64,000 nucleotides of DNA, taken from contig NZ_CP059572.1 in NCBI RefSeq assembly GCF_019175365.1, positions 5,208,001 through 5,272,000 of the forward strand, read 5' to 3'. The stretch is from Actinomadura graeca. GTDB taxonomy: Bacteria; Actinomycetota; Actinomycetes; Streptosporangiales; Streptosporangiaceae. Positions 11,547 to 19,792 of this stretch are shown piece after piece. Within the stretch, counting starts at the first letter, position 1, and every line of letters starts with the position of its first letter. The notes under the pieces are model-generated. The model was not told the origin of the DNA. It searched no databases and was given only the letters and a program-made list of their open reading frames with translations. Position numbers and translations under genes: made by a program.

Positions 11547-12371
11547 GTGGGCATGGTGATGGCAGTCAGCTTCACCCGGTACGGGCGCCTGTACTACCTC
11601 GACCCGGGCCCGCACACGCCGAAGGTCGGCGACAAGGTCCTCGTCCCGACCGACTCGGGCCCCGAGGTCGCCGAATGCGTCTGGGCACCGCAGTGGGTCT
11701 CCGACGACATCGGCGGCCTCCCCGAATGCGCCGGGCCCGCCACCGGCGAGCACCTCGCCCGCGACGAGGCCAACCGCCGCCGCCGCGCCGAGGGCCGCTC
11801 CATCGCCAAGCGGCTGATCCGCAAGCACGAGCTGCCCATGAAGGTCATCGGCGTCGACTACCTCGACGACGACAACATCTTCAAGATCTACTTCTCCGCG
11901 CCGCACCGCGTCGACTTCCGCGCCCTCGTCCGGGACCTGGCCCGCGGCATCAAGGCCCGCGTGGAGCTCCGCCAGGTCGGCCCCCGCGACGAGGCCCGCC
12001 TGCAGGGCGGCATCGGCCCTTGCGGCCGCGACCTGTGCTGCGCGACGTTCCTCAAGGACTTCGAGCCCGTCTCCGTCCGCATGGCCAAGGAGCAGGACCT
12101 CCCCGTCAACCCGCTCCGCATCGCCGGCGCCTGCGGCCGTCTCATGTGCTGCCTGAAGTACGAGCACCCGCTCTACATGGAGTTCAAGGAGGCCGCCCCC
12201 CGGCTCGGCACGCGGGTGAGCACTCCGGAGGGCGAAGGGCAGGTCATCGGGTACAACGTCCCCGGCGACCGCGTCACCGTGAAGGTCGGCTCCCGGCGCT
12301 GCTCCTGCCCGTCGGCCTCCGTCTGCTCACCCCGGCGGCAGCACGACGAGGCGTACGGCGACCCGGACTGA
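11547..12371 (+). CDS. PSP1 domain protein, RicT/YaaT-like
   Basis: A 274-residue protein starting MGMVMAVSFTRYGRLYYLDPG, the conserved actinobacterial PSP1 N-terminus. It has the family's Cys-rich core: GPCGRDLCCATFL and ACGRLMCCLKYEHP. In Bacillus the orthologue RicT (YaaT) works with RicA and RicF in an Fe-S-containing complex affecting RNA processing and development. RicA and RicF are not nearby here. The GTG start follows a GGAG at 11535-11538. A likely -10 (TAGAGT) is near 11508. The C-terminal tail carries four more Cys. Confidence 0.87.
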   Translation: MGMVMAVSFTRYGRLYYLDPGPHTPKVGDKVLVPTDSGPEVAECVWAPQWVSDDIGGLPECAGPATGEHLARDEANRRRRAEGRSIAKRLIRKHELPMKVIGVDYLDDDNIFKIYFSAPHRVDFRALVRDLARGIKARVELRQVGPRDEARLQGGIGPCGRDLCCATFLKDFEPVSVRMAKEQDLPVNPLRIAGACGRLMCCLKYEHPLYMEFKEAAPRLGTRVSTPEGEGQVIGYNVPGDRVTVKVGSRRCSCPSASVCSPRRQHDEAYGDPD

Positions 12372-12377
12372 CGTCCG

Positions 12378-13193
12378 TCAGGGCTTGCGTGCCACCCCGC
12401 AGAGCGCGTCGACCTCCACGGCCTCACCGAACGCGTTCGGCTCCGGACGCCACCGGGACAGGCTGACGACGCCGGGTTCGAGCAGCTCAAGCCCCTCGAA
12501 GAAGCGCGCGATCTCCTCCGGGCTGCGCAGGTGGTACGGGATCGCACCGCCCTCGTTGTAGTCCTCCTGGGCCTCGTCAAGGGCCTCGCCGGTGACGAGG
12601 TTGACGCCGTCCCAGATGGACAAGTAGCTCCCCGAAGGAAGCTCCTGCACCAGCTGCTCGACGATCGTGTGCGGCTTCTGCTCGTCGGGGATGTGCCCGA
12701 GGATCCCCATCAGCATCAGCGCGATCGGCTTGCCGAAGTCGAGCGTGCCCGCCGCGTGCCGGACGATCTCCGCGGGGTCGCACAGATCCGCGTCGACGTA
12801 GGCGGTGCGCCCCTCGGGGGTGCTCGTGAGCAGCGCCCGGGCATGCGTCAGCACGAGCGGGTCGTTGTCGACGTAGACGATCCGCGCGTCGGGCGCCACA
12901 CGCTGCGCGACCTCGTGGGTGTTGTTGACGGTCGGGAGCCCGGTGCCGATGTCGAGGAACTGCCGGACGCCCTCCTCCTGCGCGAGGTGCCGGACGACCC
13001 GCGTCAGCAGGTGCCGGGAATGGCGCGCGATCTCGACGATGCTCGGGAACGTCGCGATGAAGTGATCACCCGCGGCGCGGTCGGCGGGATAGTTGTCCTT
13101 TCCGCCGAGCCAGTAGTTCCAGACCCGCGCCGAATGCGGAACGGATGTGTTGAGATCCGGTGACTCGGCGTTACCCTGCGGGTCGTGGGTCAT
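12378..13193 (-). CDS. SAM-dependent methyltransferase, SAV2177 (DUF574) type
   Basis: A 271-residue protein. It opens with the family signature NTSVPHSARVWNYWLGGKDNYPAD and has a Rossmann SAM-binding loop (FLDIGTGLPT) and an acidic strand-2 end (IVYVDNDP). This family is greatly expanded in Streptomyces and Actinomadura; substrates are unknown. Longer in-frame starts exist, but the ATG at 13193 has a GGGAG site and matches the family N-terminus. It is convergent with the PSP1 gene, with 6 bp between the stops. Confidence 0.9.
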   Translation of the reverse strand: MTHDPQGNAESPDLNTSVPHSARVWNYWLGGKDNYPADRAAGDHFIATFPSIVEIARHSRHLLTRVVRHLAQEEGVRQFLDIGTGLPTVNNTHEVAQRVAPDARIVYVDNDPLVLTHARALLTSTPEGRTAYVDADLCDPAEIVRHAAGTLDFGKPIALMLMGILGHIPDEQKPHTIVEQLVQELPSGSYLSIWDGVNLVTGEALDEAQEDYNEGGAIPYHLRSPEEIARFFEGLELLEPGVVSLSRWRPEPNAFGEAVEVDALCGVARKP

Positions 13194-13657
13194 GAAGAAC
13201 TCCCGTCCATGGCGAAGTGAAGCGATCCTTATCCTCCCTGGAATCGGGCGTTCACGCGAGTCGGCGGGCGCGGATCGTCCCCTCCTGGCCGTCCGCGAAA
13301 AGCGGGACCAGCCTCCGTTTCGGGCCTCCTGCGCACCGGCCCGTCCCAGGCGGGACACGTGGCTGACACTTCCAGCACCACGCGGAAAGCCCTGCCGCAG
13401 CGACGAGCCGAGCATTCCCAGCATGTGCCCTGTTCGGTCGAAATCGTGATCGGACGACTACAAATATGGAATGCCGCCCTCGGATTCTCGGTACCGCGGT
13501 CCCCCGTGCCCCCAAGGCCCCGTGTAACGGCGCCCAGCGTGGGACCTTGATCCGCGCCCCGCAAATCAAGTTGGTACCTGGACGAACCCGATCTAGGGTC
13601 CGATAGGGCGGGGGCTAGGTCCGATAGGGCGGCGAGCGACACGGGGGAGCGACCTGA
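13194..13657. other. intergenic region with a duplicated promoter-like element
   Basis: The 464 bp between divergent genes hold an AT-richer segment around 13430-13480. Close to the GNAT gene there are two identical 15-bp copies of ggtccgatagggcgg at 13597-13611 and 13618-13632 (period 21 bp). No gene was recognised. Confidence 0.5.
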
Positions 13658-14482
13658 ATGGACACGACCGTACGGCGGCTCGGCCTCGACGACCTGCCCG
13701 ACTGCCAACGCCTCGCCATCGGCCGCGACTGGGGGGCGGGAGACCGTCAATGGCGGCTGCTGTTCGCCGTCGGCGACATCTGGGGCCTCGACGCCCCGGA
13801 CGGTGACGGCCTCGCCGGGACAGCCGTGTCCACCCCGTACGGAAGAGACGTGGCCGCCATCAGCATGGTGCTGACCGCGCAACGCTACGAGCGCCAAGGC
13901 ATCGCCGGAAAGCTCATGCGCCACGCAATGGAACACGCTGGCACCGCCGGCTTCAGCCTCACCGCGACGGAACACGGCCGTCCGCTATATGAGCGCCTGG
14001 GTTTCCGGGAGGTCGGCCGCAGCACAACCTACAAGGGCACGCCCAAGGGCCCGCACAGGGGAGACAAGACCAGGCCGGCGACCCCGGAGGACATCCCAGA
14101 CGTGATCCGACTCGACACAGAGGTCTTCGGAGCACCGCGCACGGCCCTCATGGAGAAACTGGCGTCGTTCTCAGAGGACTTCCGCGTCGTCCGCTCCGCG
14201 ACCGGCCTTCTGGGTTTCGGTGGCCGCTGGCGGAATGGAGACCAGGCGATGATGGGCCCGCTTATCGCCCGAGACGAGAAGACCGCCTTGACGCTGGCCA
14301 ACGAACTGACCGTCCCGGAGCCGATGCGTCTGGACATCGACCACCGGCATCCAGAGGTCATCGAGTGGGCGGAGAAGCAGGGCCTCCGCGCGGCGTCCAG
14401 CACCACGGTCATGGAACGCGGCAAGCCCATCGCGAACGACCCCGCGCGCCTCTTCCTGCCAGTAGCGCAAACACTAGGCTGA
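13658..14482 (+). CDS. GNAT family N-acetyltransferase
   Basis: A 274-residue two-domain acetyltransferase. The N-terminal half has the acetyl-CoA-binding motif A (VLTAQRYERQGIAGKLMRHAM) and the motif-B segment GRPLYERLGFREVG. The C-terminal half (from about 145) is a second, degenerate GNAT-like domain, as in YitH/AlgP-like double-GNAT proteins. The ATG start has GGGGGAG 9 nt upstream. The acceptor substrate is unknown. The neighbours give no operon context. Confidence 0.85.
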   Translation: MDTTVRRLGLDDLPDCQRLAIGRDWGAGDRQWRLLFAVGDIWGLDAPDGDGLAGTAVSTPYGRDVAAISMVLTAQRYERQGIAGKLMRHAMEHAGTAGFSLTATEHGRPLYERLGFREVGRSTTYKGTPKGPHRGDKTRPATPEDIPDVIRLDTEVFGAPRTALMEKLASFSEDFRVVRSATGLLGFGGRWRNGDQAMMGPLIARDEKTALTLANELTVPEPMRLDIDHRHPEVIEWAEKQGLRAASSTTVMERGKPIANDPARLFLPVAQTLG

Positions 14483-14649
14483 CCGACGGCCACGTCTACT
14501 TCCCACTCACCCGGCGTGCAAGAGCCTCCGCTCCCAGCCCTCGGCCCGAAGAGCCCATTCGCGATCCACCGTCATGCGACGGAGACGAGGGCCAGGAAAC
14601 CCAGCGGTGACCACGACGAAGTCAACAAGGTCCGCGATCACGGCTCTGA

Positions 14650-15390
14650 TCAGGCGAATTTCGTCTTCGGCCGATCCTGCTTGACACCATCGACGAAGAT
14701 GTCGACTTTCTCGCTGTAGAAGCAGACCAGACCGGCGACATTGCGGCTCTCTTCCAGCGGCGTCGGGTACGACCACGCCAGATCCTTGTGGACCTCGCCT
14801 CCCGCTCGCACCGCCCAGTACTCGGCGTCCCCCTTGTAGGGACAACGGGTGATGGTGTCGGTGTGCTCCAGCAGGTCCATCCGCACATGCGTCTTCGGCA
14901 GGTAGTACCGCACCGGCAGGCCCGTCTCGAACAGCAGCCGGGGGCTGGACGATTCCGCCACCGTCACGCCGTCCACCTCCACGCGGACATTCCGTGAACT
15001 GGGCAACACGTCAACACGCGTATACGGACTGCGCGGATGGACGAAGACCTCCTCGTCCTCCTCGAACCAGGCGTCCATTGCGTTCCAGTCGAGTCGGACG
15101 AGGTCCCGCAGTTCCTCCACCGGTGAGTCGGCATGCCGCAGCGCAGCGCCGGGGGCCTGCGCGCCGTCCACCCTCACGGTGTAGACGGTGCCGCCGTCGC
15201 GTCCCGGCCCGTCCTCGACGAGCTCGGCCCGCACGTCCGCCACCGGCAGATAGTAGGTCGGGTAGTAGGAGTTCTCCCAGACGAGGGACGGCGCGGTGGT
15301 GTCGACCACCAGCGCGCCACCGAGGTAAGCCCTGACCCGCCGGACGCCAGGCTCGATCCGGCCGCGCAAGTCAACGTGTCCTATGCCCAT
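14650..15390 (-). CDS. DUF427 family protein
   Basis: A 246-residue protein made of two DUF427 beta-barrel modules. Each has the pattern of a strand with VRAYLGGALVVDTT or VRVEVDGVTVAES, then PSLVWENSYYPTYYLP or PRLLFETGLPVRYYLP, and a conserved CPYKGDAEYWAV in the second. DUF427 proteins are widespread in actinobacteria and fungi and of unknown biochemical function. It is convergent with the GNAT gene; an ordinary chromosomal gene. Confidence 0.88.
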   Translation of the reverse strand: MGIGHVDLRGRIEPGVRRVRAYLGGALVVDTTAPSLVWENSYYPTYYLPVADVRAELVEDGPGRDGGTVYTVRVDGAQAPGAALRHADSPVEELRDLVRLDWNAMDAWFEEDEEVFVHPRSPYTRVDVLPSSRNVRVEVDGVTVAESSSPRLLFETGLPVRYYLPKTHVRMDLLEHTDTITRCPYKGDAEYWAVRAGGEVHKDLAWSYPTPLEESRNVAGLVCFYSEKVDIFVDGVKQDRPKTKFA

Positions 15391-15555
15391 GACGGAGCCA
15401 ACAGCCCGTCCTCCGCCGCTATTTCACAAACCAACCCACATCCCCCAACTCGACGGCCCTCGCGTGTCCGCCAAGCCCCGGCACGACAGGCCGCGCTCGC
15501 CCAGACCCCACAGCTCCGCCCACCGCAGGTCGGAAACCGGCCAACGGACAACACC

Positions 15556-15660
15556 CAGCGAGTGCAGTGACCACAAAAGATCATCGGCTTGGTCATCCGA
15601 CCCGGCCAACACACCCGGCTGCCGGTTGATCGCGTTTCGCCACCGCAGATACGCTTGCAA
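15556..15660 (-). pseudogene. IS630-family transposase C-terminal scrap, copy 1
   Basis: On the minus strand this reads LQAYLRWRNAINRQPGVLAG, matching the (L)HAYLRWRNANARHPDVLAA signature near the end of IS630-type transposases. Similarity stops abruptly after about 25 codons. It shares with copy 2 (16277 onward) both the AYLRWRN core and the closing 19-bp element cagcgagtgcRgtgaccac. It has no catalytic residues and is dead. Confidence 0.6.
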
Positions 15661-15719
15661 CTCCCCACCGGCCGAACGATGACCCGGCCTCGGGTTTCCG
15701 GGATCCGCGGAGAAGACGC

Positions 15720-16262
15720 ATGAGTGATGTTGGCTTCGGCACCGGCAAGGTGGTCGTGAACCGGGCGATGTCGCTGGACGGCTTCATCGCCGGGCCTGGC
15801 CACGCGATGGACTGGATCGCCGAGTACCTGACCGCGGCCGAGGTCCCGGAGGTCATGGCGGCCACGGGCGCAATGCTCATCGGCCGGGGCACATACGAGG
15901 TCGCCAAGCGTATGGCAGACCAGGACACCGCCTACGACGGGGGAGCACAGTTCGTCCTCACGCACAGGCCGCCCGAGGAGCCGGACCCCACCGTCACATT
16001 CCTCACCTGTGGACTTGAGGAAGCCGTTGCCACGGCACGCGGCGCCGCGGGCGGCAAGAACCTGGAGATCCTCGGCGCCGACGTGGCCGCCCAGTGCCTG
16101 CAACGCGGGCTCGTCGACGAGATCCTGGTGTATGTCCTACCGGTGCTACTGGGCGACGGCGTCCGCTTCTCACCCCCAAGCCTCAACAGGATCGACCTGG
16201 AACCTTTCAGCAACACGCAGTCGGGCGCCATCACGATGCTCCGCTTCCGCGTGCGAAAGTAG
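15720..16262 (+). CDS. dihydrofolate reductase family (RibD C-terminal-like) protein
   Basis: A 180-residue NADPH-dependent-reductase fold protein. It has the N-terminal strand and NRAMSLDGFIAGP motif, the MLIGRGTYE nucleotide-site segment, the EILGADVAAQCL Gly-rich loop and the conserved VLPVLLGDGVRFS end. This family (YyaP/YwjB type) is distinct from true folA; substrates are mostly unknown. A GGAGAAG precedes the ATG. The gene lies between two IS630 transposase tails in the same orientation, so it may have moved as passenger DNA. A second family member occurs at 31750. Confidence 0.87.
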   Translation: MSDVGFGTGKVVVNRAMSLDGFIAGPGHAMDWIAEYLTAAEVPEVMAATGAMLIGRGTYEVAKRMADQDTAYDGGAQFVLTHRPPEEPDPTVTFLTCGLEEAVATARGAAGGKNLEILGADVAAQCLQRGLVDEILVYVLPVLLGDGVRFSPPSLNRIDLEPFSNTQSGAITMLRFRVRK

Positions 16263-16276
16263 GCGCGGCCCTCGGG

Positions 16277-16552
16277 CAGCGAGTGCGGTGACCACGAACG
16301 TTCGCAGGGTTTGATCGCGCCACCTCGGCGCGAAGGCCGCCCCGGCGCCGTTGCCATCGGCTGCGGACGCGTTGGCGGCGCTCGGCGGCCAGGACACCGG
16401 ATGGCGGCAGTCGGCGTTACGCCACCGCAGGTAGGCGTGCAGCCTGTGGGCGAGCACGGCGTGGTGGGATGGTCGTCCATCACAAAGGTCCGCGAAGGCC
16501 CGAACTGAGTCTCGATCGGGTTGGCCGAACGCGTAGGAACCTTCCCGGTCAC
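16277..16552 (-). pseudogene. IS630-family transposase remnant, copy 2 (frameshifted)
   Basis: Minus-strand frames together read GKVPTRSANPIETQFGPSRT, then after a shift HAYLRWRNAD, then after another shift VLAAERRQRVRSRWQRRRGG. These are successive parts of the C-terminal third of IS630 transposases, including the NPIE segment near the last catalytic Glu. At least two frameshifts, no N-terminus and no intact inverted repeats were found. It is a dead fragment. Confidence 0.72.
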
Positions 16553-16820
16553 TCAGCCGACGTGCCCGAACCGGCTCTGCCACCCGATGGCCTCACCCTC
16601 CACAGCAATCTGGTCGCTATCGAGGCCGATGCCGACAAGCCCCGCCATCACGGACACCAACGGGCATGTCACCAACCCGGTGAAGAGGCGGTCACCGCAC
16701 TAGCACCACGAGATGACCATCGGTCAAACCCCACTGGGGTCCCACGCCGACTCCTCTCGACTGGCCCAGCTCCGCCGCAGGGCGGCGCAAAAGCGGTGGC
16801 CACGGGCTCCGTTCGCTGCC

Positions 16821-16826
16821 TAGGGT
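16821..16826 (+). promoter_or_regulatory. -10 box TAGGGT, leaderless VOC gene
   Basis: TAGGGT sits 7 nt before the ATG at 16834 and no ribosome-binding site is visible. Confidence 0.5.
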
Positions 16827-16833
16827 GCCCGTC

Positions 16834-17205
16834 ATGGCCTGTCGCATTTCTGAGCTGGTGATCGAATGCCGGGACCCGCAGCAGCTGGCAGCGTTCTGGT
16901 GCGAGGTACTGGGCTTCATCGTGCTCCACACCGAGGACGGCGCTGTGGAGATCGGACCACGGGAAGGCTTCGGGGGACTGCAGCCGACTCTGATCTTCAG
17001 CCCCACCACCGAGCCCAAGACCGGCAAGGCGCGATTGCACATCGACGTCAACGCCACCGACCGTGATCAGGACGCCGAACTCCAACGCCTTCTGGAGATC
17101 GGAGCGCGCCCGGCTGACATCGGCCAGACCGGTGAGGAGCCCTGGCACGTCCTGGCCGACCCGGAAGGCAACGAATTCTGCCTCCTACGAGCCCGCCTAA
17201 CCTGA
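16834..17205 (+). CDS. VOC (glyoxalase-like) family protein
   Basis: A 123-residue protein with two beta-alpha-beta-beta-beta VOC modules: ISELVIECRDPQQLAAFWCEVLGF in the first and ARLHIDVNATDRDQDAELQRL with DPEGNEFCLL in the second. This is the Glyoxalase_6 subtype common in actinomycetes, often of unknown substrate (metal-dependent lyase, isomerase or resistance protein). A GTG 9 bp upstream is an alternative start, but the ATG fits the leaderless promoter. It is bordered by IS debris on both sides. Confidence 0.87.
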   Translation: MACRISELVIECRDPQQLAAFWCEVLGFIVLHTEDGAVEIGPREGFGGLQPTLIFSPTTEPKTGKARLHIDVNATDRDQDAELQRLLEIGARPADIGQTGEEPWHVLADPEGNEFCLLRARLT

Positions 17206-17236
17206 ACACCAGCCCCCACCACCAACATCGGACGCA

Positions 17237-17455
17237 GATCCGCGTGACCGTCCCGGGCGGCGCCCCGACCACGACGGCGATCTGGCCGGGACCGACACGC
17301 GACTCGCGACAACGGTCCAGCACCCCCTGCTGGGTCTGGCGCGGGCCCCGCTGGTGCCGCTCGGCCTCCCAACCCCGACGCCGGTAGCGCCCCACCCAAC
17401 GAGACGCCTCGACGCCACGGCGCTCCGGCACGGAAATGCAGGAGCGCTCCGCCAC
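17237..17455 (-). pseudogene. IS481-family transposase N-terminal scrap
   Basis: The minus strand reads SRWVGRYRRRGWEAERHQRG followed by PRQTQQGVLDRCRESR and VGPGQIAVVVGAPPGTVTRI. This is the order of the two N-terminal helix-turn-helix modules of IS481 transposases (SRxTVxRWVxRYxxEGxxGL ... LGPARIAxxLGxPxSTVxRIL). The catalytic DDE core is absent. Upstream on the minus strand it passes straight into the minisatellite. This is recognition by pattern, not search. Confidence 0.55.
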
Positions 17456-17880
17456 CTCGTCACTCCGCCATGGTGGTCCTCCGGCACGGTGGCTTTCCGG
17501 CACGGTGGCTTTCCGGCACGGCGGCACGGGGACACGCCGGTGCTTCGGCACGGCGGCACCGGGACGGCAGCACTCGGGGGCGGTAGTGCCCCGGCACGGC
17601 GGCGTTCCGGCGCGGCGGCACGGGGACACGCCGGTGCTTCGGCACGGCGGCACCGGGACGGCAGCACTCGGGGGCGGTAGTGCCCCGGCACGGCGGCGTT
17701 CCGGCACGGCGGCATGGCGACACGCTGGTGCTCCGGCACGGCGGCACTCCGAGGCGGTGGCACGGCGCACTCCGGGACGGTGACACTCCGGGGGGCGGTG
17801 GTACTCCGGGACGGTGGCTTTTCGGCACGGCCGCACGAGCACACGCCGGTGCTTCGGCACGTCGGCACGTCGGCGCGTGG
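17440..17880. repeat. 16-bp minisatellite with 94-bp higher-order repeat
   Basis: The DNA is built of 14-16-bp units around ttccggcacggcggca. Within it a block of six units recurs with an exact 94-bp period: copies start at 17521 and 17615 (90 bp identical) and, more diverged, at 17709. Degenerate units continue toward 18090. Several frames stay open across the array because of composition, but none resembles a known protein. Confidence 0.8.
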
Positions 17881-18214
17881 GTGCGGGTGCCTAGCAATGC
17901 GACACTGCGGCGCGGGGATACGGGGGCGCTGCGGCAGCGGGGCGACTCGGTGCTGTGAGGCTCCGGCATAGCGGACGGCGGCGTGGGGACGTGGGGGCTG
18001 CCTCGACGTTGCGAGGCTTCGGTACCTCGGCGTTTCGACACTGTGGCGCCGCCGCGCCTCGGCACCTCGGCTTCTCGGTAGGCCAAGGGCCGGCACCTCA
18101 ACTCGTCGGACTCTCGCCATGGCAGTATCTCCGTGCCTCGGGTCGCTGGGCAGCCGCTGCTCGCCGACGCCGGATCGTGGCGCAGTAAGACGCCCGATGA
18201 GCGGGGGATGCGTC
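17881..18214. other. degenerate repeat tail, no gene seen
   Basis: GC-rich DNA with weak ctcggcacctcggc-like echoes of the minisatellite. It separates the array from the end of the DHA2 transporter gene. Nothing else was recognised. Confidence 0.4.
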
Positions 18215-19696
18215 CTACAAGGTTGTGGGCCCCTTACGCAAAGCGTGCCTCCTGCGGGGGAAGAACAGGACGGGGATGAGGGCGGCGAGCAGGAGCGCGG
18301 CCGTCCACCAGAAGGTCTCGGTGAAGGCGCTCGTCAGCAGTGCCGGCGGTTGCGTGGCCGCTTCGTTCAGGCCGCCGCTCGAACCCGGGATCTCGTCCCG
18401 GATCGCGATCTGGAGGATGACGGCCGCCATGGCGGTGCCGAACGAACTGCCGACGCGGACCATGATGTTCACGCCGGTCGTCGCGGTCGGGATCGCGGTG
18501 GGTGGCAGCCCCTGGTAGCTCATCGCTATGAGCGAAGGGGCGATCATGCCGTGTCCGATACCCACGGCGAACATCGCCCCGATGATCACGGTGCGTGGGG
18601 TCGTGAGGTCGAGTGAGGTGAGGACGAGCGTCCCGGCGAGGACGATGACCACCCCGGTCGCGGCCATCCAGCGGCCGCCGAACCTGTCGACCAGCCTCCC
18701 GGAGACCAGCATCGTGATCATCGCGCCGACGCCCAAGGGGGCCAGCAGCCAGCCGGCGTCCAGGGCCGACTCGTCTCGGACGATCCGGGCGAACAGGGGG
18801 ATCAGGATCATCAGTCCGAACATCGCCGCGCTGTAAAGGAAGAACCCGCCGGTAGCGCTCGTGAAGGCCCGTGTGCTCAGCCGCCGGACGTCGATGAGCG
18901 CACCCTCGCCCTTGCGTATCGCGTGCACGATGAACGCGACCACCAGGACGACGCCGGCGATGGCGCTTCCGAGAAAGCGTGCACCGGTCATGCTCGTACC
19001 GTTCCCGGCCTCGGAAAGTCCATATACCAGGGCCGCCAGGCCAGGCGAGAGGAGCAGGATGCCGAGGAGGTCCAGCCGGGCGCCGGTGTCGCGCTCGGTG
19101 TCGCGTGGCAGCATCCGCACCGCCGCCAGCAGCGCGACCGCGCAGAACGGGATGTTGACGTAGAACATCCACCGCCAGCTCAGATGGTCGACGATCACGC
19201 CACCGAGGAGCGGCCCGAGTACCGGCGCGAGCATCGCGGGGACTGAGACGATGCTCATCGCGCGTCCCATCCGGTCGGCACCCGCCTCCCGGACGAGCAT
19301 GGTCTGCCCGATCGGCATCAGCATCCCGCCTCCGAGTCCTTGCAGGACGCGGAACACGATCAACGAGGGCACCGACCAGGCCAGCCCGCACAGCAGCGAG
19401 CCGCCGATGAACAGCCCGAGCGAGACGAGCCACATCGTCCTGGTGCCGAACCGCCGCGCCGACCAGCCCGTCAGCGGGATCGCCATGGACAGCGCCAGCG
19501 TGTAGCCGGTCACGACCCACTGGATGGTCGAGAGCGAGGTCGTGAAGTCCTCGCCGAGCGCGCTGATCGCGACATTGACGAGGGTGCTGTCGAGAACGGT
19601 CATGATCGCACCGAGCACGACCACGATCGCGAGATTGCGTAGGCGTGTATCGATCCCCCTGCTCACCTGGGGAGATGCGGTCGCCATGGTCTCCAT
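18215..19696 (-). CDS. DHA2 family MFS drug efflux transporter
   Basis: A 493-residue, 14-helix proton antiporter of the EmrB/QacA type. Signatures: motif D1-like VLDSTLVNVAISALGEDF, motif A WSARRFGTRTMWL and motif C VPAMLAPVLGPLLGGVI. AAGGAGG lies 4 nt before the ATG at 19696; longer in-frame starts overlap the regulator. It is divergent from a TetR gene across a palindrome-rich 96-bp region, a standard self-regulated efflux arrangement. The substrate is unknown. Confidence 0.92.
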   Translation of the reverse strand: METMATASPQVSRGIDTRLRNLAIVVVLGAIMTVLDSTLVNVAISALGEDFTTSLSTIQWVVTGYTLALSMAIPLTGWSARRFGTRTMWLVSLGLFIGGSLLCGLAWSVPSLIVFRVLQGLGGGMLMPIGQTMLVREAGADRMGRAMSIVSVPAMLAPVLGPLLGGVIVDHLSWRWMFYVNIPFCAVALLAAVRMLPRDTERDTGARLDLLGILLLSPGLAALVYGLSEAGNGTSMTGARFLGSAIAGVVLVVAFIVHAIRKGEGALIDVRRLSTRAFTSATGGFFLYSAAMFGLMILIPLFARIVRDESALDAGWLLAPLGVGAMITMLVSGRLVDRFGGRWMAATGVVIVLAGTLVLTSLDLTTPRTVIIGAMFAVGIGHGMIAPSLIAMSYQGLPPTAIPTATTGVNIMVRVGSSFGTAMAAVILQIAIRDEIPGSSGGLNEAATQPPALLTSAFTETFWWTAALLLAALIPVLFFPRRRHALRKGPTTL

Positions 19697-19708
19697 CCCG
19701 CCTCCTTC

Positions 19709-19784
19709 CGTACGCTGTATCGGTAATACCGTACACCGTATCGCTCGATCCGTACAGCGTATCGATACGCCGTATCGCGTACGA
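19709..19784. promoter_or_regulatory. TetR-type operator region with repeated palindromes
   Basis: The region holds repeated tacgctgtatcg / cgtatcg motifs in both orientations, including perfect palindromes cggta-a-taccg (19721-19731) and cgtatcgatacg (19758-19769). It covers the promoters of both the DHA2 gene and the TetR gene. Confidence 0.65.
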
Positions 19785-19785
19785 T
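19780..19785 (+). promoter_or_regulatory. -10 box TACGAT, leaderless tetR
   Basis: TACGAT is 7 nt before the GTG at 19793, overlapping the palindrome cluster, so the regulator should repress itself. Confidence 0.45.
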
Positions 19786-19792
19786 CGCTGTC

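Noticed and set aside
17048..17860. A 270-codon minus-strand ORF across the 16-bp minisatellite
   Set aside because: Composed of repeat-derived Cys/Arg/Pro strings plus an IS481 scrap; not a gene.
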